Source: Mycetocola_B reblochoni
GTDB lineage: Bacteria; Actinomycetota; Actinomycetes; Actinomycetales; Microbacteriaceae
Assembly: GCF_003667525.1 (NCBI RefSeq)
Contig: NZ_RCUW01000002.1
Location: forward strand, 310,001-374,000
Reading direction: 5' to 3'
DNA length: 64,000 bases
The number at the start of each line of letters is the position of its first letter. The stretch's first letter is position 1. The notes under the pieces were generated by a model. That model made no database searches. It was given only the letters and a program-made list of their open reading frames with translations, and was not told where the DNA came from. Positions 27,424-34,951 of the stretch are shown here, piece by piece. A program made the translations under genes and the position numbers.

Positions 27424-28977
27424 TCAGGGAGCGGGTGCGACCGCGTCAGCACTCCCGCCGCCGTTGCCGTTGCCATTGCCGTTGCCGTTGCCGTTGCCGT
27501 TGTCCGCATCGGCGTCGTCCTGGCCGTCACCGGTAGGGAGCACCGGCCGGGTTTTGCCCTCGGGCCGGACCAGGAACCGGTAGGCGAGCAGCAGGCCGAG
27601 CAGCCACGAGACCCCGACGACGAGCGCGATCCGCGTCTCAGGGAGCACCGCGATCACGACGAGCACGCCGAGCACGAAGGCAAGCGTCAGCGCGGGCAGC
27701 CACGGCCACCCGGGGACGGCGAACGCGGGAGCGGGTGCCCCGGCCCGACGCAGCTCCCGGCGCATGGCGGCGTGGGTGAGCAGGATCATCACCCACGTCC
27801 ACACGGTCGCGAAGGTCGCGATCGAGGCGACCACGGCGAAGACGTCCTCCGGCAGCAGCGCGTTGACGAGGGCGCCGACGGCGAGCGCCGACATCATCAC
27901 GCCGACGGTCAGCCACGGCACCCCCGAACGGCTCAGCCGCATGAACGCGCGCGGCGCGTGGCCCTGCGCGGCGAGGCCGAACATCATGCGCCCCGCCCCG
28001 AAGATGTCCGAGTTGATCGCGGAGAGCGCCGCCGTGATGACGACCGCGTTGAGGATGTGCGCCGCCGCGGGGATGCCGAGCTCGCTGAAGATCGTGACGA
28101 AGGGGCTCTCGCCGACCCCGATCCGGTCCCAGGGCACGATCATCATGATGACGGCGAGCGTGAGCACGTAGAACAGCAGGATTCGGACGGGCACGGTGTT
28201 GATCGCGCGCGGGATCACCCGGCGGGGGTCCTCCGACTCCCCCGCGGTGATGCCGATCACCTCGATGCCCCCGAACGCGAACATGACGATCGCGAAGCTC
28301 GCGACGACGCCGAGCACGCCGTGCGGGGCGAAGCCGCCGCTGCCCAGCAGGGTGTCCAGCCCGGCGGCTCCCGGAGAGGCGGTGGCGAAGCCGAAGACGA
28401 CGATCGCGGCTCCTCCGACGATCATCGCGACGATCGCGGCGACCTTCACCAGCGCGAACCAGAACTCCAGCTCGCCGAACACCCGGGCGGTCACGAGGTT
28501 GAGCGCGCCCAGCAGCAGGATCGCCGCGACGATCCACACCCAGCGCGCCACGTCGGGGAACCAGAACCCCATGTAGACGCCGAAGGCGGTGACGTCAGCG
28601 ATGGCGACGACGATCATCTCGAAGGTATAGGTCCAGCCCGTGGTGAAGCCGGCGAGGGGGCCGAGGTAGCGGGCCGCGTACTGGCCGAACGAGCCCGACA
28701 CCGGGTGCCTGACGGCCATCTCGCCGAGGGCCCGCATGATCACGAACACCGCCGCACCGCCGATGAGGTAGGCGAGCAGGACCGCGGGCCCCGCCGTCTG
28801 GATGGCCTGAGCCGAGCCGTAGAAGAGCCCGGTGCCGACCGCGGCGCCGAGCGCCATGAATCGCACGTGCCTGGCGGTGAGCACGCGCCGCTGCGTCCCG
28901 CCGATCCCCTGCGCGCCGCCGTCGGGGCGTGGCCCGTCGATCCGGGTCCCCGCGCCGGGGCGCGTACCGCCTGACAC
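27424..28977 (-). CDS. AAT-family amino-acid permease
   Basis: 517 residues, about 12 helices. RRVLTARHVRFMALGAAVGTGLFYGSAQAI is the first-helix signature of the AAT family, with MRALGEMAVRHPVSGSFGQYA and the helix-6 region FAFGGIEVIGITAGESEDP. It imports an amino acid with protons; the exact substrate is not readable (proline, histidine or aromatic types are similar). An N-terminal Gly/Arg tail of about 30 residues and a C-terminal Asp/Asn-Gly tail flank the core. The tail is encoded by a hexanucleotide repeat. Confidence 0.85.
   Translation of the reverse strand: MSGGTRPGAGTRIDGPRPDGGAQGIGGTQRRVLTARHVRFMALGAAVGTGLFYGSAQAIQTAGPAVLLAYLIGGAAVFVIMRALGEMAVRHPVSGSFGQYAARYLGPLAGFTTGWTYTFEMIVVAIADVTAFGVYMGFWFPDVARWVWIVAAILLLGALNLVTARVFGELEFWFALVKVAAIVAMIVGGAAIVVFGFATASPGAAGLDTLLGSGGFAPHGVLGVVASFAIVMFAFGGIEVIGITAGESEDPRRVIPRAINTVPVRILLFYVLTLAVIMMIVPWDRIGVGESPFVTIFSELGIPAAAHILNAVVITAALSAINSDIFGAGRMMFGLAAQGHAPRAFMRLSRSGVPWLTVGVMMSALAVGALVNALLPEDVFAVVASIATFATVWTWVMILLTHAAMRRELRRAGAPAPAFAVPGWPWLPALTLAFVLGVLVVIAVLPETRIALVVGVSWLLGLLLAYRFLVRPEGKTRPVLPTGDGQDDADADNGNGNGNGNGNGNGGGSADAVAPAP
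27461..27502 (-). repeat. Hexanucleotide repeat coding (Asn-Gly)7
   Basis: Seven units of CCGTTG (one reading CCATTG) encode alternating Asn-Gly near the C-terminus of the amino-acid permease. A six-base unit keeps the frame when copies are gained or lost, so the tail length can vary without breaking the protein. Confidence 0.92.
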
Positions 28978-29039
28978 CGCTCGGGCCTCCCTCCGCCGCG
29001 CACCTCGCGGCCCGGAGCGAGCCTAGTGCGTTCGCCGGG

Positions 29040-29705
29040 TCACACCGTGCCGGGGCGCAGGCGCAGCAGCGGGACGACGAGGGCGACGAGCAGGCAGGCG
29101 ACCCCGACGGCGAGCGGTCCTCCGCCCGCCGTGAGCAGCACCGAGCCGGCCGCAGCCCCCGCCCCCATGCTGAGCACGGCCGCGCCGCGCTGCACCCAGG
29201 CCTGACCGCGCCCTCCGGCGAGGCGGCCGTCCCTGGCGAGGTTGGCGAGCGTGTTCGTCACGACGATCGTGGTGATGTCGCTGTTGCCCAGCGGCTTCAC
29301 GGCGGACACCTGCGCGCCCATCGCCGCGGCAAGCGCGCCGGTCATGCCGAGCTCGACGACGTGGACGCCGGTGCCGACGAGCAGCCAGACGAGCGCGACG
29401 GCGCCGATCACGGCCGCACAGCCGAGCAGGGTCGCCTGCGCCCGGCCGCCGAGGTCGTCCGCCCTGCCCCTCGGCACGATGCGCCCGCTGACGATCGAGC
29501 CGAGCACGAAGCCGCCGAGGGCGACGAGGTTGTTCAGCAGGGGGATGTCGTCGACGCCGGTGAGCGCGAAGCCGACGAAGAGCACGTTGCCGGTCATGTT
29601 CCCGGTGAACACCCGATCAAGAGCGAGGTAGCTGACCGCGTCGAGCAGTCCGGTGGCGAAGGTCAGGATCAGCAGGCCGGTGACGTCGCGGCGGAGGCGG
29701 GTCAT
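29040..29705 (-). CDS. DUF1275 (YoaK-like) membrane protein
   Basis: 221 residues with about six helices. The family motif at the N-terminus, FATGLLDAVSYLALDRVFTGNMTGNVLFVG, is clear. These proteins are predicted transporters of unknown substrate. ATGA overlap with the FadR-type regulator gene upstream makes it the second gene of that unit, so it may move a substrate or product of the divergent amide-degradation operon (inference from context only). Confidence 0.85.
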   Translation of the reverse strand: MTRLRRDVTGLLILTFATGLLDAVSYLALDRVFTGNMTGNVLFVGFALTGVDDIPLLNNLVALGGFVLGSIVSGRIVPRGRADDLGGRAQATLLGCAAVIGAVALVWLLVGTGVHVVELGMTGALAAAMGAQVSAVKPLGNSDITTIVVTNTLANLARDGRLAGGRGQAWVQRGAAVLSMGAGAAAGSVLLTAGGGPLAVGVACLLVALVVPLLRLRPGTV

Positions 29706-30424
29706 CGAGCGGCCTCGTTCCCCGCGCGGCGATCGCGCTCGGTGGCGATGGCCTCGCCCACCTCGACGAGGTGGCGCTCCATCGCCCGCTGTGCGGCGTC
29801 CGGGTCGCCGGAGCGTACCGCGACGAGGATCGCCTCATGCCCCCTGGCCGACATGGTCCTTCCGGTCCGGTGGGCGTGGGAGTCGCGGCGCAGCGGCGTG
29901 GTCCAGTCCACGACGAGCCGTTGCAGCTCGCTGAGCAGGGGGTTCCCCGCGGCGCTCGCGAGCGTCTGGTGGAAGGTGGTGTCCAGCTCGAGCGAACGGG
30001 CCGCGGTGATCGGCCCCCCTGAGGCGGCGACGAGCTCCTCGAGCGCGACGATGGAGGCGCTCGTGGCGCGCTGGGCAGCGAGACGGGCCAGAAGCGGTTC
30101 CACCGCGAAGCGGAGCTCGGCCACGTCGTCGTGCCGCCCTGCCGCGGCGACGAGGGCGTCGAGGTCGCGCTCGCGGTCGCCGAGCTCCCGCACCCGGGTG
30201 CCCCTCCCCCTCGTCCGTTCGATGAGCCGCCTGTTCTCCAGCTCGTGCATGGCCTCGCGCAGGGTGGTGCGCGACACGGATAGCTGCTCGGCCAGGGCAC
30301 GCTCTGCCGGCAGCCGTTCCCCCGGGGCGACGGCACCGGTCGCGATGAGGCGTTCCAGGTGGGCCGTGACGGCGACGGACTCCTTGTCGGTGCGTCGCGG
30401 CAGCGGGGGGATCAGGGCGGTCAT
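29702..30424 (-). CDS. FadR-type GntR regulator
   Basis: 240 residues. Winged HTH (about 15-80: GERLPAERALAEQLSVSRTTLREAMHELE) and an all-helical FCD-type effector domain with the metal/ligand residues typical of the class (DTTFHQTLASAAGN, RTMSARGHEAIL). Divergent from the binding-protein/amidase operon. Palindromes TGGTCGGACCA at both promoters match the TNGTNNNACNA pattern of FadR-type operators, so it probably represses both directions until an amide or its product binds. Confidence 0.9.
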   Translation of the reverse strand: MTALIPPLPRRTDKESVAVTAHLERLIATGAVAPGERLPAERALAEQLSVSRTTLREAMHELENRRLIERTRGRGTRVRELGDRERDLDALVAAAGRHDDVAELRFAVEPLLARLAAQRATSASIVALEELVAASGGPITAARSLELDTTFHQTLASAAGNPLLSELQRLVVDWTTPLRRDSHAHRTGRTMSARGHEAILVAVRSGDPDAAQRAMERHLVEVGEAIATERDRRAGNEAAR

Positions 30425-30472
30425 GCCACCTCCTTCCGGTGTGTGCGTTCAGGCTAGCAGCGCCGACCGCTC

Positions 30473-30483
30473 TGGTCGGACCA
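30473..30483. promoter_or_regulatory. FadR-type operator, regulator side
   Basis: TGGTCGGACCA, a perfect palindrome about the central G. On the minus strand it lies about 16 bp upstream of a candidate -10 TAGCCT (30456-30451), thus over the -35 region of the regulator gene. Confidence 0.78.
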
Positions 30484-30587
30484 AAACACCGCATGAACGA
30501 CGGCGCGTGTTTCCCCTGTGTAAAGACGCAATTACAAGTCATCGAAACGACGACGACGACGTTTTCTTCACGCATAACCTGACGTCA

Positions 30588-30602
30588 ATTGGTCGGACCA
30601 AT
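30588..30602. promoter_or_regulatory. FadR-type operator, operon side
   Basis: ATTGGTCGGACCAAT, a 15-bp perfect palindrome containing the same 11-bp core as the site at 30473. It lies 78 bp before the GTG of the binding-protein gene. Confidence 0.82.
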
Positions 30603-30679
30603 CGACCAACTCGTGTCCATCCGCTCCATGACCGGACGCGCTCACCCCGCCCCGCCCCTCCCAAACGAAGGACACCATC

Positions 30680-31594
30680 GTGACGCGCACACGCACCCTC
30701 GGCATCGCCGCAACCGGCTCCGCACTGATCCTCGCGCTCAGCGCCTGCAGCAGCCCCACGACCCCGACCGCATCGCCCACGGACGAGTGGGCCGAACTCG
30801 CCGCGGGCGAAACCTGCAGCCAGCTCCGCGAGGAGAACCCCGACCTCGTCGGCCAGACCAAGACCAACGCCCTCAACCCGCACACCCCCGGGTACGAGAC
30901 CATCAGCGCCGACGACCCGAACAGCTACGAGGGCTTCGACATCGACCTCGGCAACGCCATCGGCGCATGCCTCGGCTTCAACGTCGACTACGTCCCCGTC
31001 GGATTCGCCGAGCTAATCCCCACCGTCTCCAGCGGCCAGGCCGACTGGATCGTCTCCAACCTCTACGCGACCGAGGAACGGGCCGCGGGCGGCGTCGACT
31101 TCGTCAGCTACTCGAAGGTCTTCGACGGCATCCTCGTCGCCTCCGGCAACCCGAAGAAGCTAACCGGTATCGACACGTCGCTCTGCGGCACGACCGTGGC
31201 GCTGAACAAGGGCTACGTGGAGGTCCCCCTCGTTGAGGCCGTCGGCCCCGATTGTGAGGCCGCGGGGTTGGACGCGCCGACCGTGAGCCTGTTCGACTCC
31301 AGCGCCGACTGCGTGCAGGCCATCCTCTCGGGACGGGCGGACAGCTACATGAACGACATCAACACCGTGATGCGCTACATCGCGGAGCACCCCGACGACC
31401 TCGACTCCGCGGAGACGGTCATGCTCGACTACGAGATCGGCATCGGCATCCCGCAGGGCGAGCATGCCTTCCGTGATGCCGTCGCCGCCGCCATCGCCCA
31501 GATCCAGTCGGAGGGGATCCAGCAGGAGCTCGCCGCCCGGTGGAAGCTCGAGTCAAGCGAGGACGCCGAGCCGACCATCCTCAGCGTCGGCTGA
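30680..31594 (+). CDS. Family-3 solute-binding lipoprotein of an amino-acid-type ABC importer
   Basis: 304 residues, GTG start after CGAAGGACACCATC. Lipobox LSAC at residues 20-23. The family-3 core is present (YEGFDIDLGNAIGACLGF, VPVGFAELIPTVSSGQADWIVSNLYATEERA, SGRADSYMNDINTVMRY). It should capture a small polar, amino-acid-like molecule outside the cell. First gene of an operon with the fused transporter, RidA and an amidase, so the ligand may carry an amide group. The promoter carries the FadR-type palindrome. Confidence 0.88.
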   Translation: MTRTRTLGIAATGSALILALSACSSPTTPTASPTDEWAELAAGETCSQLREENPDLVGQTKTNALNPHTPGYETISADDPNSYEGFDIDLGNAIGACLGFNVDYVPVGFAELIPTVSSGQADWIVSNLYATEERAAGGVDFVSYSKVFDGILVASGNPKKLTGIDTSLCGTTVALNKGYVEVPLVEAVGPDCEAAGLDAPTVSLFDSSADCVQAILSGRADSYMNDINTVMRYIAEHPDDLDSAETVMLDYEIGIGIPQGEHAFRDAVAAAIAQIQSEGIQQELAARWKLESSEDAEPTILSVG

Positions 31595-31605
31595 GGCAGA
31601 CCGCC

Positions 31606-33204
31606 ATGGACATCACCGGCTTCCTGCACTACCTGACGCTCCCCTACCTCGTCGAGGGGCTCCTGGTGACCCTCCAGCTCACCGCCTTCGGGTTCCTCGG
31701 CGGTATGGCGCTCGGCGCGGTACTCGCGGCGATGCAGCTCACCCGGTTCCGAACACTGACCGTCATCGCGCGCTGCTACACCACGCTGTACCGCGGCACC
31801 CCGCTCATCCTGCAGCTGGTCTTCACCTTCACCGTGCTGCCGCACGCCGGCGTGGTCCTCACGCCGATCGTGGCCGGTTCGCTCGCGCTGGCACTGAACG
31901 AGGCGACCTTTTTCTCCGAGATCTTCCGCTCGGGCATCCGAGGGGTCGACCAGGCGCAGACCACGGCGGGGCGGGCGCTCGGGCTCGGTCCGGGCGCGCT
32001 CATGCGCCGGGTCACCGCGCCGCAGGCGTTCCGCCAGATGGTTCCCGCCCTCGGCAACGAGGCAGTGGCGACGATGAAGAACTCGGCACTCGCGTCGATC
32101 ATCGCGGTCCCCGAGCTCACCCTGCGCACCCAGCAACTGGCGAGCTCGACCTTCGACTACTTCGAGATCTACGTCGCCACCGCCGTGCTCTACCTCCTCC
32201 TGACCGGGGCGATCACCGGGGTGCAGCTGCTCGTGGAACGCCGCTCGGTCCGCATCGCGGGCGTGCGCTCGCGTCCTCTAGCCCGGCGCAAGCGAGGGCG
32301 AGCGGAGACGACCGCCGCGAGCACCGCGGGGCTAGGACGGGGGCCCGGGACGCCGCCAGAGCTCGCCGGACCGGTCGAAGTCGTCGAGATGCGCGGCGGT
32401 GCGCCCGCTGAGGACGGACGGCCAGAGGCACGCGGCGCAGCGCTGGCGCTGACGGGGATCGTCAAACGCTACGGCGAGCGCACGGTGTTGGACGGCGTCG
32501 ACCTCGCGGCACAACCGGGCGAGGTCGTCGCCCTGCTCGGCCCGAGCGGGTCGGGCAAGTCCACCCTGCTGCGCATCATCGACCAGCTCGAGACACGCGA
32601 CTCCGGCACCGTCACCGTGAACGGCGCCGAGCTGGGGATCGGAGCGACCGGGCGCCGGCACTCGGAGTCGCGACTGGCCGCCGAGCGCGTCGACGCGGGG
32701 GTCTCGATGGTGTTCCAGAACTTCGCGCTATTTAGCCATCTCAGCGTTGCCGAGAACGTCGCGGGACCGCTGCGCTGGGTGCACGGCTGGGCCGCGGACG
32801 CCGCTGCCGCCCGCGCTCACGAGCTGTTGGGCAGGGTCGGGCTGGGCGAGTACGCGGACGCGGCCCCGGCGAGCCTGTCGGGCGGCCAGCAGCAGCGCGT
32901 CGCCATCGCACGCGCCATCGCCGCCCGACCGCGGCTGCTGCTCCTCGACGAACCAACCAGCGCACTGGATCCGGAGTTGGTCGCGGAGGTGCTCAGGGTG
33001 ATCACCTCCCTCGCCAGGGACGAGGGACTGACCATGGTGCTGGCCACGCATCAGCTGCGCTTCGCGCGCCAGGTCGCCGACACGGCCGTGTTCATGGCCG
33101 GGGGCCGCGTGGTCGAGACTGGACCGGCCGAGCGCGTGATCGGCGATCCGAGCACCCCGCAGGCGGTGACGTTCATGACCGCGATGAACGCGGCCGAGGT
33201 GTGA
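31606..33204 (+). CDS. Fused amino-acid ABC permease and ATPase
   Basis: 532 residues from ATG 31606; an earlier in-frame start overlaps the binding-protein gene. Residues 1-215 form a HisM/GlnP-type permease (YRGTPLILQLVF, and the coupling loop GRALGLGPGALMRRVTAPQAFRQMVPALGNE). A Pro/Ala/Arg linker (about 216-275) leads to a complete ATPase: Walker A GPSGSGKST (312-320), LSGGQQQRVAIARAI, LLLDEPTSALD. One chain thus replaces the usual two; a homodimer would form the full importer. Fusions of this kind are known but uncommon. It lies 11 bp after the binding protein. Confidence 0.92.
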   Translation: MDITGFLHYLTLPYLVEGLLVTLQLTAFGFLGGMALGAVLAAMQLTRFRTLTVIARCYTTLYRGTPLILQLVFTFTVLPHAGVVLTPIVAGSLALALNEATFFSEIFRSGIRGVDQAQTTAGRALGLGPGALMRRVTAPQAFRQMVPALGNEAVATMKNSALASIIAVPELTLRTQQLASSTFDYFEIYVATAVLYLLLTGAITGVQLLVERRSVRIAGVRSRPLARRKRGRAETTAASTAGLGRGPGTPPELAGPVEVVEMRGGAPAEDGRPEARGAALALTGIVKRYGERTVLDGVDLAAQPGEVVALLGPSGSGKSTLLRIIDQLETRDSGTVTVNGAELGIGATGRRHSESRLAAERVDAGVSMVFQNFALFSHLSVAENVAGPLRWVHGWAADAAAARAHELLGRVGLGEYADAAPASLSGGQQQRVAIARAIAARPRLLLLDEPTSALDPELVAEVLRVITSLARDEGLTMVLATHQLRFARQVADTAVFMAGGRVVETGPAERVIGDPSTPQAVTFMTAMNAAEV

Positions 33205-33251
33205 GTGCGCGCATGCGGCAGACGACGACAACGACGACAGGAACGAGGACC

Positions 33252-33701
33252 ATGACCACGAACGCCACGACGACCGCACCGGATGCGGGCATTACGACGA
33301 GGACCGCGCTCGACCTGACGGGACACCCCGACGTCCCGGCCCGGGTGGGGCCGTTCTCCCACGCGGTGCGCTGGGGCGACCTGCTGTTTGTGACCGGGCA
33401 GATGCCCACGCTGCCCGACACGGGCGAGGTCGTCGCAGGCGGCGTCGCCGAGCAGACGGAGCAGGTCCTGCGCAACCTCACCGCCGTCCTCGCCCCCTGC
33501 GGCGCGGGGCTCGACGATGCGCTCATGGTGCGGGTGTACCTGGAGGACTTCGATGACTTCGACGCCGTCAACACGGTCTATCGTCGGTGGTTCGCCGAGC
33601 CGCGGCCGGCACGGACCTGCGTCGGCGTCCGCGGCCTGGCGGTCGGCGCACGGGTGGAGATCGACCTCATCGTCGGTCTGGTCGACGGGGGCGAACGATG
33701 A
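33252..33701 (+). CDS. RidA/YjgF-family protein
   Basis: 149 residues from ATG 33252 after GAACGAGGACC; an earlier GTG overlapping the upstream stop at 33201 would add 17 low-complexity residues and is less likely. The family segments are clear: VGPFSHAVRWGDLLFVTGQMP, EQTEQVLRNLTAVL, and RPARTCVGVRGLAVGARVEIDLI. RidA proteins hydrolyse reactive enamine/imine intermediates. Placed between an importer and an amidase, it may remove an imine made during breakdown of the imported compound. ATGA overlap with the amidase gene. Confidence 0.88.
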   Translation: MTTNATTTAPDAGITTRTALDLTGHPDVPARVGPFSHAVRWGDLLFVTGQMPTLPDTGEVVAGGVAEQTEQVLRNLTAVLAPCGAGLDDALMVRVYLEDFDDFDAVNTVYRRWFAEPRPARTCVGVRGLAVGARVEIDLIVGLVDGGER

Positions 33702-34801
33702 GCGCGATCCTGGACCCCGGACGTGGCCCGATCCGGGCGGACAACTACCTGCCGTGCCGTCCGGACGAGGTCGGCTGGGGCTGGCTGCCGACGGCGGCGA
33801 GCACACCGGTCATGACCATCGGCTCCGGGGAGTCCGTGACCCTCGACACGCTCTCCCACGAGGGGATCCTGGCCGATCAGGGGAGGGACCCGCGGACGTT
33901 CCTCGGGACACACGGCGTCCGCGACGTCCTGGAGGACGCGGTGGAGCTCGCCGCGAGCGAGGTCCCCAACGGCGACGAGGACGGCCCGCACGTGGTCACC
34001 GGCCCGATCGCGGTCACCGGGGCGCGGCCGGGCGACGTCCTGCGGGTCGACGTGCGCGCGCTCGACCGTCGCGTGCCGTACGGCTTCATCAGCAACCGGC
34101 ACGGCTTCGGCGCGCTCCCCGGCGAGTACCCGCTCGACGACAGGCACCCGTGGACGCCGGACCTGCTTCCGGGCGGGGGTGTCTCGCACTTCTGCTGGGT
34201 GGAGGACTCTGGGGACGGAGCGCGGGGCCGGTTCAGCGTCGGCGCAGGCAGGACCGCGTCGTTCCAGCTGGCACCGTTCCTCGGGCTCATGGGCGTCGCA
34301 GGCCAGGACGACGCCCCGGTGCACTCCGTTCCCCCGGGGCCGCACGGGGGGAACATCGACATCAAGCATCTCGTCGCCGGTAGCACGCTGTACCTCCCGA
34401 TCAGGGCCGATGGCGCACTCTTCTACGCGGGCGACCCTCACTTCGCGCAGGGCAACGGCGAGGTGGCGCTGACCGCTTTGGAGGCGTCGCTGCGCGCCAC
34501 CCTCACGCTCACCGTCATCCCCGCCGACGAGAGCACGGGGCTGTTCGGGGCCCTGACCACCCCGCTGGCGGAGACGACGGAGCACTGGATCCCCACCGGA
34601 ATGGCGGCGAGCCTGGACGAGGCGATGCGCCGGGCGGTGCGGGAGGCGATCCGCTTTCTGTCGGAGCGCTTCGAGCTGCCTCCCCAGTCCGCGCTGGCCT
34701 ATCTGTCGGCCGCGGGCGACTTCGAGGTGTCGCAGGTGGTCGACGGGGTCGTCGGGGTGCACTGCCTGATCCCCAAACGCGACTGGTCCAGCTGGCACTG
34801 A
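33698..34801 (+). CDS. Acetamidase/formamidase family protein
   Basis: 367 residues of the FmdA/AmdA family: DTLSHEGI, GPIAVTGARPGDVLRVDV, GPHGGNIDIKHLVAGSTLYLPI, GALFYAGDPHFAQGNGEVALTALE are family segments that hold the metal-site histidines. These enzymes release ammonia from short amides. Last gene of the operon, overlapping ridA by ATGA and followed by a terminator. It suggests the imported solute is an amide whose nitrogen is harvested; the true substrate is unknown. Confidence 0.9.
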   Translation: MSAILDPGRGPIRADNYLPCRPDEVGWGWLPTAASTPVMTIGSGESVTLDTLSHEGILADQGRDPRTFLGTHGVRDVLEDAVELAASEVPNGDEDGPHVVTGPIAVTGARPGDVLRVDVRALDRRVPYGFISNRHGFGALPGEYPLDDRHPWTPDLLPGGGVSHFCWVEDSGDGARGRFSVGAGRTASFQLAPFLGLMGVAGQDDAPVHSVPPGPHGGNIDIKHLVAGSTLYLPIRADGALFYAGDPHFAQGNGEVALTALEASLRATLTLTVIPADESTGLFGALTTPLAETTEHWIPTGMAASLDEAMRRAVREAIRFLSERFELPPQSALAYLSAAGDFEVSQVVDGVVGVHCLIPKRDWSSWH

Positions 34802-34811
34802 GCCGGACCGC

Positions 34812-34836
34812 TCCCCCGGCTGCGCGGGCCGGGGGA
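34812..34836 (+). terminator. Terminator after the amidase operon
   Basis: TCCCCCGGC (34812-34820) pairs with GCCGGGGGA (34828-34836) 10 bp past the amidase stop; no U-tract. Confidence 0.7.
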
Positions 34837-34853
34837 CGCGCAGCAGCGAGGTG

Positions 34854-34897
34854 GTTGATAAAAGTCAATCATCGGCATATGGTTGACATTCATCAAC
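34854..34897 (+). promoter_or_regulatory. MFS pump promoter with two MarR-type operators
   Basis: -35 TTGATA (34855-34860), 17-base spacer, -10 TATGGT (34878-34883). Two inverted repeats of form GTTGA-N6-TCAAY overlap it: GTTGATAAAAGTCAAT (34854-34869) over the -35 and GTTGACATTCATCAAC (34882-34897) over the start point. They are 28 bp apart and are the natural targets of the MarR regulator encoded after the pump. The region is unusually AT-rich for this DNA. Confidence 0.8.
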
Positions 34898-34951
34898 TAG
34901 ATCCGGGCGCGACGACGAGCTCAGGATGAGCCAGCCCCACAAGGAGAGTCC

